Shown here in pieces: positions 7,629-16,115 of a stretch of DNA of 35,339 bases. The stretch's first letter is position 1; the number at the start of each line of letters is the position of its first letter. The position numbers and the translations under genes were made by a program. The stretch is from Myxococcales bacterium (lineage in GTDB: Bacteria; Myxococcota_A; Polyangia; Polyangiales; Polyangiaceae): assembly GCA_013297655.1 (NCBI GenBank), contig JAAFHV010000073.1, positions 1 to 35,339 on the forward strand, written 5' to 3'. The notes beneath the pieces were generated by a model. It saw only the letters and a list, made by a program, of their open reading frames with translations. It searched no databases and was not told where the DNA came from.

Positions 7629-10615
7629 GAAGCACCGTTTGGAAGAAGGGGATCGCTCGGCATGGCGGGCTCCGGAGGTGTCGTGACGGCGACGTCGGCC
7701 TGCGAAGGAGGAGGTTCCCTCCCCAGCACCCCGAGATACACCGCACGAACGTCCTTCGTCACCGAGTGTACGTGAGCAAAGAGCGCCTGGGCGGCCGATC
7801 CGTCGGGCCCGTCGCGCATCCCGAGGCGGCGCGCGAGGAGGGTCATTCCTGCTTTTCCCTCCTCGATCACGGTCCCGGAGGTGCCGGTCGACACCCGGAG
7901 GGCCTGCTCGAGCCTCCGGAGGGACCGGTAACCATCGCCGAGCACCGCCGCGTCGTGTGAGTCGAGGACCGCGTGCGCCTCGAGCGCGACGAGGGCCGCT
8001 TCCGTGTCCTCGGTCCGCACGTCGTCGTAGTGGCCGTACGTCATTTGGAGATACTGAACGGCGAACTCGACGTCCGCGATTCCGCCGTAGCCCACTTTGA
8101 GATCGAGCCGGAGGCGACCTTCGCGTCGTTCGCGACCGAGCTCGTGCTCCATGCGAAGGCGGAGCGCGTGCATTCGGGCCGCCGGCGGCGCACCACGATC
8201 GTAGGCCGCTTGGCGCGCGACCGCGATGACCTCCTCGCCAAGGGCGGGATCTCCGGCGACGACACGGGCGCGAAGCAACGCTTGGCGCTCCCAATCGGCC
8301 GCCTCCGGATCTTTGCCCGCGCGCTCGGCGTGGTACTTCCGGAAAGCGGAGACAGGCACCACGAGCAGGCCCTGGCTACCAGAAGGACGGAGCCGCGTAT
8401 CGAGCTCGTAGCCGGGGCCCTCGCCGTGCGGCACGCTCACGAGGCGAAGCACCCGCTGCGCCGTTCGCACGTATTTTTCCGCGATGTCGTCGTCGTCCGT
8501 GTCGCGGTAGACGAAGAAAATATCGAGATCGGAGCCGTAGCCGAGCTCACGTCCGCCGAGCTTTCCCATCCCGACCACCACGAGCCCATCGGCGATCCCG
8601 CGCTCTTCCCCGGCGGTGCGGAGGGCGCGCTCGAGGCTCTCTTCGGCGAGGGCGGTGAGCACGCGCTGCGCTTCGCGGGAGCCGATCTCCCCGGAGAGCT
8701 CGGCGAGGCCCACCTCCATCGTCACCCGCCCCTTCGCGCGACGGAGCGCGCCGACGAGCGCCTCGGCCGGATCGTCGTCGTGCTCGTTCGGGGTCGCGAT
8801 CTCCTCCGACACCGCAGCCCGCGCGCTCTCCGGAGTGGGCGCGCCGCGGCCGAAAAGAAGCCTATCGACGAGCTCGGGGTGGCCCGAGAGGGCGCCGCCG
8901 AGGAACGCGCTCGCCCCGAAGAGACCCACGAGGCGGGAGAGCACGCGGAGATCGTTCGCGAGGAGGCGTACGTAGACGCCCGGTGTCTTGAGACGCGAGA
9001 AGAACGCGCCGAGGAGCCGAGAGGCTTGCTCTGGATCGGCGGCCTCCGCGAGCGCGCGCACCGTCTCTCGTGCGACGGCGGGAAAGTCGTCGCGTGTCTT
9101 CGATCCGAGCGGATCCTCGGGCCTCTTCGCGAGCGCGAGCAGGTGGCGCGGCGAATCCGGAGCGAGGCCGAAGCCGGTCGGAAGCGCCTCGCGCACGCGC
9201 TCTTCTTCGCCGCTGTCGAGCGCGACGAAGAGCTTGACGATTTCGGTCGGTGTCTCGTCGGCGCCCTCGACCACGATCGAGGCGAGCCGCTTCGCGACCG
9301 TGCCGCGCACCTTCGCGAGGTCGGCCAAGAACGCGTCGTCGGAAGCAAACCCGAGGCTCCGCGCGATGTCGGAGAGCACCTCTCCGCGAGGCAAATCGTG
9401 GGTATGGAGGCCGGTCGCGTTTTGGATTCGGTGCTCGATGCGACGGAGGGCAAGGTACCCGTCACGCACGTCGCGCGCTTCGCGCTCCGTCACGAGGCCG
9501 CGCGACCGCAGACGCAAGAGAGCGTCGAGGGTGCCTTGTGCGCGAAGCGACGGATCCTTGCCCCCCCAAATGAGCTGGAGCGATTGCACGAAGAACTCGG
9601 CCTCGCGGATCCCGCCGACGCCGTGCTTCAAGTCACGATCCGGATCGTTCGAGAGCTCGGCGCGCGACCGGACCACGAGCTCGGCCATCTCGGCCGCGAT
9701 GCCGGGCCGCACCACCCGGCGCCACACGAACGGCGTGAGCGCCTCGAGCACCCGCGCCCCGAACGCGAGATCGCCCGCGATCGGCCGCGCGCGGAGCAGC
9801 GCCGCGCGCTCCCACGTGCGTCCCCACGTCTCGTAATAACGCTCCGCCGCGGCGAGCGCGTTCACGAGCGGTCCGCGCGATCCCTCGGGGCGAAGGCGCA
9901 AATCCACGCGCCACACGACGCCGTCGGCGGTCGCGTCGTCGAGGGTCGACGTCATGCGCTGAGTAACCCGAACGTAGAGCTCGTGAAGCGTGACGTCTGC
10001 CTCTTTGCCGTCCTTCACCACCGCGCCGTCGTCGGTCTCGTAGAACGGCAAGAGGTCCACGTCGCTTCCGGCGTTGAGCTCGTAGCCGCCGAGCTTTCCC
10101 ATCCCGAGCACCACGTAACCGCAAGGCGTTCCCTGCGCGGTCATCGGCTCGCCGAAACGCGCCTTCGCCCACGCGAGCGCCTCGTCGAGCGCGGTGCCGA
10201 CCACACGATCGGCGAGGTCGGACAGCTCGCGGGCGGCCACGTCGACGTCGCCCCACGTGGGGAAGAGCTCCCGCGCGGCGATGCGCATCTTCTCGCGCCG
10301 CGCGAAGATTCGGAGCCCGCGGCGAACGGCCTCCGCGTCGCCGAGGTCGGGACAATACTCGCGAGCCAACCTATCGTAACCTTTCACATTTCTGCGAACT
10401 TTAAGGCCCGAGCGCGCGATCGCGACGAGGTCCTCTGGGTGCGCCTCGAGCGCGCGCCGGTACGCGGGATACGCGGTCGCGAGGAGGGCGCCGAGCATGC
10501 ACGTGTCGTCGGTCGCGGGCAGGTTGCGATCGCGCAGCATCGCGCCGACCTCGAGCTTCGTGCGGGCGATCGTGTCTCCCGCGCGTTCCAGGAGCGGATT
10601 CTTCGGCCACGCCAT
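7625..10615 (-). CDS. glnE: Bifunctional glutamine synthetase adenylyltransferase/deadenylase GlnE
   Basis: A 996-residue protein, close to the roughly 950 residues usual for GlnE. It has two nucleotidyltransferase domains. The N-terminal one (adenylyl-removing) has GMGKLGGYELNAGSDVDLL at 171-189, and the C-terminal one (adenylylating) has GMGKLGGRELGYGSDLDIF at 682-700. Each is followed by a helical GlnD/PII-uridylyltransferase-like linker with conserved features (HGVGGIREAEFFVQ and VGYGGIADVEFAVQ). GlnE adds or removes AMP on glutamine synthetase in response to nitrogen status. The ATG at 10615 is chosen because it starts the conserved protein, and upstream in-frame residues are Arg/Pro-rich non-conserved sequence. 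It is divergent from the CPBP protease gene and coupled to a downstream lipoprotein gene. Confidence 0.95.
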   Translation of the reverse strand: MAWPKNPLLERAGDTIARTKLEVGAMLRDRNLPATDDTCMLGALLATAYPAYRRALEAHPEDLVAIARSGLKVRRNVKGYDRLAREYCPDLGDAEAVRRGLRIFARREKMRIAARELFPTWGDVDVAARELSDLADRVVGTALDEALAWAKARFGEPMTAQGTPCGYVVLGMGKLGGYELNAGSDVDLLPFYETDDGAVVKDGKEADVTLHELYVRVTQRMTSTLDDATADGVVWRVDLRLRPEGSRGPLVNALAAAERYYETWGRTWERAALLRARPIAGDLAFGARVLEALTPFVWRRVVRPGIAAEMAELVVRSRAELSNDPDRDLKHGVGGIREAEFFVQSLQLIWGGKDPSLRAQGTLDALLRLRSRGLVTEREARDVRDGYLALRRIEHRIQNATGLHTHDLPRGEVLSDIARSLGFASDDAFLADLAKVRGTVAKRLASIVVEGADETPTEIVKLFVALDSGEEERVREALPTGFGLAPDSPRHLLALAKRPEDPLGSKTRDDFPAVARETVRALAEAADPEQASRLLGAFFSRLKTPGVYVRLLANDLRVLSRLVGLFGASAFLGGALSGHPELVDRLLFGRGAPTPESARAAVSEEIATPNEHDDDPAEALVGALRRAKGRVTMEVGLAELSGEIGSREAQRVLTALAEESLERALRTAGEERGIADGLVVVGMGKLGGRELGYGSDLDIFFVYRDTDDDDIAEKYVRTAQRVLRLVSVPHGEGPGYELDTRLRPSGSQGLLVVPVSAFRKYHAERAGKDPEAADWERQALLRARVVAGDPALGEEVIAVARQAAYDRGAPPAARMHALRLRMEHELGRERREGRLRLDLKVGYGGIADVEFAVQYLQMTYGHYDDVRTEDTEAALVALEAHAVLDSHDAAVLGDGYRSLRRLEQALRVSTGTSGTVIEEGKAGMTLLARRLGMRDGPDGSAAQALFAHVHSVTKDVRAVYLGVLGREPPPSQADVAVTTPPEPAMPSDPLLPNGAS

Positions 10616-10697
10616 TCGGTGGAGTCTACACGCCCTCGTTTGGGGCCGCGCCGGTCTCGCATTGCCGAATGCCGCGCCCTGGCCTAGACGGGGCGCC

Positions 10698-11384
10698 ATG
10701 TTTCAGCCGGTGCTCCTCGGCGTCGTGGTGCTCGTGGTGGCGATCGCGACCTACTTCGGGTTCCTGCCCGCGCGCGCCGGGAGCCCGTCGCTCTTCCTCG
10801 TCATCGGCTTGCCGAACGTGCTCCTCGCGACGTTCGCCGTCGTGCGGGCCAAGCGCGACGGCGTGTTGAAAGAGTGGTTCGGCGTGCGCGGGGGCGACTT
10901 CTCGATTGGCTTCCTGACCGCAGCGGCGCTCTTCGCGGGCACGTGGGCGTTCACGAAGGCGTTCATCCCGGTCGGCTCGCCGCGCGACGCATGGCTCGCG
11001 CGCATCTACCTGCAGACGGGTGATCCAGCGAAGCTCCGCGCCCACGTCGCGCTCATGGTGATCGGCCTCGTCGGAATGGCCATTTGCGAAGAGATCATCT
11101 GGCGCGGGCTCGTGGTCTCGCTCCTCGAGGAGAAGGTCGGCTCGCGTCGCGCGTGGCTCTATGCGCCGGTGCTCTACGCCGTCGCGCACCTCCCCGCGGC
11201 GTTCGCGCTCGCCGATCCGAAGGCGGGGCCGAACCCCCTCTTGCCGCTCGCGGCGCTCGGGTGTGGGTTCCTCTGGAGCTTTCTCGCACGGAAGCTCGGC
11301 CGCCTCACGCCCGGAATTTTCTCGCACGGTCTCTTCCTCTGGTGCGTCGTGATGATGTTCCGGATGTGGGGCCCTTCCGTCTGA
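10698..11384 (+). CDS. CPBP family intramembrane metalloprotease
   Basis: A 228-residue integral membrane protein with about six hydrophobic segments. The family signature is present: EExxxR as E131-E132-I-I-W-R136, then an F/YxxxH-type motif around H164 (YAVAHLP) and H210 near the C-terminus (GIFSHGLFL). CPBP (CAAX protease and bacteriocin-processing) proteins cleave or bind peptides inside the membrane; bacterial members serve in bacteriocin immunity, signalling or protein processing. The start at 10698 is the first ATG of the hydrophobic protein; the upstream in-frame extension is the antisense side of glnE. It is transcribed divergently from glnE across an 82-bp gap. The substrate is unknown. 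Confidence 0.85.
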   Translation: MFQPVLLGVVVLVVAIATYFGFLPARAGSPSLFLVIGLPNVLLATFAVVRAKRDGVLKEWFGVRGGDFSIGFLTAAALFAGTWAFTKAFIPVGSPRDAWLARIYLQTGDPAKLRAHVALMVIGLVGMAICEEIIWRGLVVSLLEEKVGSRRAWLYAPVLYAVAHLPAAFALADPKAGPNPLLPLAALGCGFLWSFLARKLGRLTPGIFSHGLFLWCVVMMFRMWGPSV

Positions 11385-11556
11385 GAGCCGAGCGCGTCGC
11401 TTCTGCGAGCAATCTCGCGGGGCTCGCGTCGCGCGCCGCTCCCGATTCCGTGACCGAGACCGCCCGCGTGGTGTCCGCGTCGGCGCGGCGGGCGGCGCCG
11501 AGAGTGCTCGCTAATTTCGCGGGGCGTACTTAGCTTCGCGCTCGAGGGAGACATTC

Positions 11557-12678
11557 ATGGCCAAGTTCCAACTCGGCGAAGCCGGCTCCGGCCTTCGTCG
11601 CATCGTGATCTTCGTGGGTCTTTTGCTCGTGGTCTCGTTCCTCGGCTGCTCGATGACGAAGCGCGTGGACGCCGGGCACGTGGGCATCCGCGTGAAGCTC
11701 GCCGGCGACAACCGCGGCGTTCAAGACATGGAGCTGAAGACGGGCTGGGTCTTCTACAACCCGATGTTCGAACAAATCGTGCTCTTCCCCACCAGCGTGC
11801 AAAACGTGGTGTGGACGCAGAGCGCGCACGAGGGAGCCACCGCCCACGACGAGAGCATCACGTTCTCCTCGTCCGAAGGCGTGAACGTGAACGGCGACAT
11901 CGGCCTCTCGTTCCACATCGATCCGCCGCTCGCGCCGAAGCTCTACGCCCGGTTCCGGCAGAACGACATGATCGTGCTCGCCAACGGCTACATGCGGAAC
12001 GTGATCCGCGAGGCCTTCAACGAGGTCACCTCCACCATGCAGGTGCAAGACATCTACGGCGCCGGCAAGTCCAAGATGCTGAACGACGTGCAAAAGAAGG
12101 TGCGCGACATCCTCGGCAAGGACGGCATCATGATCGATCAGCTCACGATCAACGGCGCCCTCCGCCTCCCCGAGAACGTGGCGCAGGCGATCAACCGCGC
12201 GATGGAAGCGACGCAGAACGCGATCCAAAGCGAGAACCGCGTCCGCCAAGTTCGCGCCGAGGCCGACCAGGCCGTCACTCAGGCCACTGGCGCCGCCGAG
12301 GCCACGCGCCAAAAGGCCCAAGGCGAGGCCGACTCCATCCTCATTCGGGCGCGCGCGGAGGCGAAGGCGAACGAGATCATCCGCATCAGCGTGTCGCCGA
12401 CGGTGCTCCAGTACCGCAGCCTCGAGCGCTGGAACGGTCAGCTTCCTATGTATACTGCATCGAATGGGCAGCTCCCGATGATGACGATCGACGCGGCCAA
12501 GCTCGGCGGAGGCATGGACGAAGGGGCGCGCCAAAAGCGGTTGAAGGAGCTGCTCGACGAGGCGCCGCCGGCGCTGCACCCGAGCACGAGCGGGGTGAAG
12601 CCCAGCGAGCCAGTCGCACCCCCGACACCCCCTCCTGCGACGACCGTGCCCGCCACGCCCGGCGCGAAGGTCCCTTGA
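11557..12678 (+). CDS. SPFH/Band 7 (prohibitin-like) membrane protein
   Basis: A 373-residue protein. A single N-terminal membrane segment (about residues 15-32) is followed by the SPFH domain: VDAGHVGIRVKLAG, then GWVFYNPMFEQIVLFPTSVQ and SSEGVNVNGDIGLSFHID. Residues about 195-290 form a long charged helix rich in Ala, Glu, Gln and Arg, the coiled coil typical of prohibitins and HflK/C-like proteins. The last 60 residues are Pro/Thr-rich and probably disordered. SPFH proteins oligomerise into large membrane-attached rings and scaffold proteases or lipids. GAGGGAGA about eight bases before the ATG supports this start. It stands alone; the 330-bp region downstream has strong inverted repeats. 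Confidence 0.9.
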   Translation: MAKFQLGEAGSGLRRIVIFVGLLLVVSFLGCSMTKRVDAGHVGIRVKLAGDNRGVQDMELKTGWVFYNPMFEQIVLFPTSVQNVVWTQSAHEGATAHDESITFSSSEGVNVNGDIGLSFHIDPPLAPKLYARFRQNDMIVLANGYMRNVIREAFNEVTSTMQVQDIYGAGKSKMLNDVQKKVRDILGKDGIMIDQLTINGALRLPENVAQAINRAMEATQNAIQSENRVRQVRAEADQAVTQATGAAEATRQKAQGEADSILIRARAEAKANEIIRISVSPTVLQYRSLERWNGQLPMYTASNGQLPMMTIDAAKLGGGMDEGARQKRLKELLDEAPPALHPSTSGVKPSEPVAPPTPPPATTVPATPGAKVP

Positions 12679-12782
12679 CGTCGCTCCCTCGACGGCCCGA
12701 TGCGCGTGCGGCTGGTGCACGTGCATCGATTGCAATCCCGCGTCATTGCCCGTTTTCCCCGCAGAACTACGCCAAGCGTGAC

Positions 12783-12847
12783 GCACGGAGCGTATCTCCA
12801 ACGAGATATGCAAAATCTCGTGCCGTGCGAGCAGTTCGACTCGCACG
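12783..12847. promoter_or_regulatory. Cluster of overlapping inverted repeats between the SPFH and Roadblock genes
   Basis: This lies in the 329-bp gap 12679-13007. A perfect 8-bp repeat pairs 12824-12831 with 12840-12847. A second set pairs 12783-12788 with 12823-12828, enclosing 12801-12807 paired with 12815-12821 (ACGAGAT/ATCTCGT). The segment 12824-12828 belongs to both, so the two foldings exclude each other. This is the layout of an attenuator-like leader or of overlapping protein-binding sites. There is no T-run, so a simple terminator is unlikely. I see nothing else recognisable in the gap. Confidence 0.4.
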
Positions 12848-13007
12848 CCCGGCCTAGTGTGTTACGTCTCGTGTTGACGAGCGCTTGCGTTGAGCGAGAC
12901 CGAGAGCCGCCCGAACCATTGCAGTACGTTCGAGCGCCTCGGGGGTGGTTGGGACTCTGCCAATACGGCAACAGCAGCGCGTCGTCGCTCCACTAGAAAG
13001 GGCCCCC

Positions 13008-13376
13008 ATGCCGTCCGAGAAACAGACCCAGGAAACCTTCGAGAAGATCGCGAACGACATCCCCGGCTTCATTGCCTGCTCCCTCGTCGATCTCGACTCC
13101 GGCATGACGCTCGGAGCCCGCTCCGCCCGTGGCGACTTCGACCTCACCGCCGCGAGCGCCTACAACAGCGAGATGGTGAAGCAGAAGCTCAAGATCATGA
13201 AGGCGCTCAACCTTCAGACTCACATCGAGGACATGATCATCACCCTCGGTGACCAGATCCACCTCATCAAGGTGATCAACCCGGGCACGTTCGTTTACCT
13301 CGCCGCCGACCGCGCCTCCGCCAACTTGGCGATCGTGCGCAACTCGGTCGCGAAGCACGCCGCCACCCTCGGTTGA
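13008..13376 (+). CDS. Roadblock/LC7 domain protein (MglB-like partner of a GTPase)
   Basis: A 122-residue single-domain protein. The pattern TFEKIANDIPGFIACSLVDLDSGMTLGA, then a helix over NSEMVKQKLKIMKAL and the strands MIITLGDQIHLIKVINPGTFVYLAADR, is that of the Roadblock/LC7 fold. Such proteins dimerise and act as partners or GTPase-activating factors for small Ras-like GTPases (MglB for MglA). The GTPase gene follows after only 31 bp. The ATG at 13008 follows AGAAAGGG; the longer upstream frame has no conserved residues. Whether it activates the neighbouring GTPase is inferred from the pairing. Confidence 0.8.
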   Translation: MPSEKQTQETFEKIANDIPGFIACSLVDLDSGMTLGARSARGDFDLTAASAYNSEMVKQKLKIMKALNLQTHIEDMIITLGDQIHLIKVINPGTFVYLAADRASANLAIVRNSVAKHAATLG

Positions 13377-13407
13377 GAGGTTCGCGCGCGCGGGGTAGCC
13401 TGCCTTC

Positions 13408-14820
13408 GTGTCGTTTCTCGATCCGGAAGATCACGCCCTCGTCCTGAGAGTCGTGTTCGACGGTCCGCCCGAAGCCGGGAAGACCACGAGCGTGCGTTCC
13501 CTCGCGCGTACCTTCGGGCGGCCCGTCGAGACCCCGGCGGAGCACGAGGGCCGCACCGTCTTCTTCGACCGACTCGAGCATCGCGCGGGGATGTTCGAGG
13601 GCTCTCCGATTCGTTTGCACATTTTGAGCGTGCCGGGCCAGAAGCGCTGGGCCCGGCGGCGCGCCCACTTGATCGCCGACGCCGACGTGGTCGTGTTCGT
13701 CGGTGACACCACCCGCGCCGCGTTCGACGCGACCGTCGCTGCTCTCGCCGAGCTCCGTCGCGAGCTCGACGCGCGCCCCGGGCCGCCTGTCGGCGTCGTG
13801 TTTCAAGCGAACAAGCGCGACCGCGCGGACGCCGTCCCGATGGACGTGGTCGCCGAGCGGGTCGGGTCCGAGCGGGTCGCTGTCTTCGAGACGTCTGCCT
13901 CCGACGGGGCCGGCGTGCGCGAGGTGCTCGTGTTCGCGGTGAAGCTCGCGCTCGATCGGGTCCGCGCCGGTGCGCCGCTCGATATCGCGCTCGCGGAAGA
14001 TCCGAGGCTCGCGAGCGCGCTCGAGCTCGAGGCGTTGCTCCGCGGGGTCGAGGGCTCCGCGCTCGACGAATCGCACGCGAGCTCCCCGTCGTGGCCGCCC
14101 GCGGGCGGCGCGCGCGCGGCCGACGAGCACGATGGCCTCGTGTGGCCACCAGTGGAGGGCCGCATCTTGCTCGCCGAGGCGACTCGCACCGGAGTCGACC
14201 TCCGCGCTGCGACGGGAGGCGATCGTGTGCTCGGGCTCGGCGCCGCTTGGCGGCTTCATTCGAGCGCGGACGCGATCTTCGAGTCCATCGACGACGGCCG
14301 CGACGCGCTCGTCGGTTGGGCTCGACTCCATACGAAGGCGCGAGACTTGGTCTCCCCGCGGCGATGCATCGTGCTCTTCGAGACAGCAGACGATCGATGG
14401 CGCTTATGGCAGATCGTTCACCGCGAGCCCAACCTGAGAGAGATGGAAGAGCGCGGCCCCCTCGGCGTCGTAGCGGCGCTTCGTCACGTGTTGGCTGGCC
14501 GCGCGGCGTGTCGGACGATCGGGGTCGAGCTCCCGTGCACCTTGGACACCCTCGGCGCGCGCGACGACGGCCGCGTCCAGTTCGTCGGTCCGATACCGCT
14601 GATCCCGCGCCCGAGCGCCGACGCCACTCTCGACGAGCTCACCCTCGATCTCGCGAATCACCTTGCGACGACCACGGAGCCTGCGGCCCGCCTCCTCCAC
14701 GCGGTGGCCGAGCTGCTCGCCGAAGTGCGCACGATGGACGAGGACCGCGAGGTGATCGCGCTCTTGGAACGGCGGCTCCGACATGCCCTTACGGCAACCG
14801 TCACAGAAAAGTCTCCGTAG
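13408..14820 (+). CDS. MglA-like Ras-family GTPase with C-terminal extension
   Basis: A 470-residue protein starting with GTG. Residues 1-190 match MglA in motif order: P-loop G19-PPEAG-KT (24-26), TVFFDRLE, SVPGQ (74-78, MglA-type instead of DxxGQ), NKRD (135-138) for guanine, and ETSAS (161-165). MglA is a switch for polarity and motility in Myxococcus, and MglA-like proteins pair with Roadblock proteins, as here. MglA itself is about 195 residues; this one has about 270 more. The extension includes a segment starting near 225 (DEHDGLVWPPVEGRILLAE) with a mixed alpha/beta look, and a helical C-terminus; I do not recognise it. The extension could be an effector or a target domain. There is no clear Shine-Dalgarno site for the GTG. 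Confidence 0.82.
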   Translation: MSFLDPEDHALVLRVVFDGPPEAGKTTSVRSLARTFGRPVETPAEHEGRTVFFDRLEHRAGMFEGSPIRLHILSVPGQKRWARRRAHLIADADVVVFVGDTTRAAFDATVAALAELRRELDARPGPPVGVVFQANKRDRADAVPMDVVAERVGSERVAVFETSASDGAGVREVLVFAVKLALDRVRAGAPLDIALAEDPRLASALELEALLRGVEGSALDESHASSPSWPPAGGARAADEHDGLVWPPVEGRILLAEATRTGVDLRAATGGDRVLGLGAAWRLHSSADAIFESIDDGRDALVGWARLHTKARDLVSPRRCIVLFETADDRWRLWQIVHREPNLREMEERGPLGVVAALRHVLAGRAACRTIGVELPCTLDTLGARDDGRVQFVGPIPLIPRPSADATLDELTLDLANHLATTTEPAARLLHAVAELLAEVRTMDEDREVIALLERRLRHALTATVTEKSP

Positions 14821-15016
14821 CGCCGCGCGTACTCCAATGCCGCGTTGTGTAAAGCGTTTCGGGTGGCATAAACGCAATTTTCAGTCATAGATCTGAGATT
14901 CCGGGCCGCTCACAGTTTGTGCGCGCCGAATTGAGTGGAGTCGTGCTTTCGTCGTCGAACGGGCCTTGGGGAGGAACCGCTCGACGAGCTCGAACCAAAG
15001 GTCACCTCAGCTCCCC

Positions 15017-16030
15017 ATGCCCTCGTCCGCATCCATTCCCCGAGCAGAGCTATCCGCCTCGCGCGTGTCGTCTGCGTCGTCGCTACCACCGCCTTCGCGG
15101 GGGAGCGCGCTCGGGGCGCTGCGGTCACTGACGGACGAGTCGAGCGACCTCGGGCAGCCTACCCTCGACACGGCCGATCTCGACGCCCTCATGGACCGCG
15201 CGCGTGACTTGCTAGAGCGCGGCGTCGTGGTCCTCTCCGAGCTCCAACGCCAAGACACGCGCGACGACGACCTCGATATCGAAACCGTCGACGATCTCTT
15301 CTCGGACAACGAGCCCGCGCGTTCGTCGCGGCCACGAGTGTCGGACCTTTGTTTCGCCGGGCTCATGGAAATCAAAGGGTCGCTCCGTGAGCTCGGCGAC
15401 GCGCGCGAGCACGACACGCGTCACGCCGCGATCGAGTCGGCGGGACGAAAGCTACGCCGCGCGCTGAGAGCGGTGCTGTCGATCGCCGCCGAGGGCACCT
15501 CGATCCCGCCCCTGCCCGCCGCCACGAACGAGGAGGTCGAGTCGGCCCTCGCGGTGCGGCGCATCTACGCCACGTTCCGCCGTGGGCTCCGACGCGCGGA
15601 CGGCAACACACCCGAGAGCGTGCTTCGCGCCGTGCAATACGCAGCGGGGGCGATCGCGGCCCTCGTCGGCTCGCCCGAGTACGCGTCCCTCCGCGCGTCC
15701 GATCGCGCGATGCTGCGCGGCCTCCGCGATCGCGCGTTCGCCTGGGCGCGTGGGTCACGCGGGGTCGCGGAAGGCCTCTCCGTCCTCGAGGACATCCACA
15801 CGAGCGCCAACCTCCTCCGCGGCATCAACCAGCGCCAAGAGCTGCGCGTCCACGACTGGGACGCGCTCGCGCGGCTCCCGAGCGCGCCGACCAACGAGAA
15901 GCTGATCCTGCTCATGCGCCTCGAGGGCCTCGACGACGGGCTCGACCAGCTCATCGAGCGGATGCGGACCGGCGAAAATGTCGACGAGCTCTGGCGCCTC
16001 GTCGCGCGGCGCATCGGCGATCTTCGCTGA
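15017..16030 (+). CDS. Helical protein of unknown function near the GTPase pair
   Basis: A 337-residue protein with no recognised domain. The N-terminal 50 residues are Ser/Ala/Pro-rich and probably disordered. The rest is predicted largely helical, with Arg-, Ala- and Leu-rich segments (for example LMDRARDLLERGVVVLSELQRQ and SAGRKLRRALRAVLSIAAEG). No signal peptide, membrane segment or catalytic motif is seen, so it is likely cytoplasmic. The ATG at 15017 is the most plausible start; a TTG at 14966 is in frame but adds low-quality sequence, and neither has a good ribosome-binding site. It lies 196 bp after the MglA-like gene on the same strand, so it may be an accessory or target of that switch, but the gap leaves room for its own promoter. 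Confidence 0.65.
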   Translation: MPSSASIPRAELSASRVSSASSLPPPSRGSALGALRSLTDESSDLGQPTLDTADLDALMDRARDLLERGVVVLSELQRQDTRDDDLDIETVDDLFSDNEPARSSRPRVSDLCFAGLMEIKGSLRELGDAREHDTRHAAIESAGRKLRRALRAVLSIAAEGTSIPPLPAATNEEVESALAVRRIYATFRRGLRRADGNTPESVLRAVQYAAGAIAALVGSPEYASLRASDRAMLRGLRDRAFAWARGSRGVAEGLSVLEDIHTSANLLRGINQRQELRVHDWDALARLPSAPTNEKLILLMRLEGLDDGLDQLIERMRTGENVDELWRLVARRIGDLR

Positions 16031-16115
16031 AGTCCGCGCGTAGCCGATTTCGCAGCGGTTTCTTGGGGTCAGCCACGTGCACCCGCAACCGCCATTCGGT
16101 ATAGAGACCCCCGCC

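Noticed and set aside
7973-10687. Long plus-strand open frame across glnE
   Set aside because: Fully antisense to glnE, with no recognisable motif or start signal.
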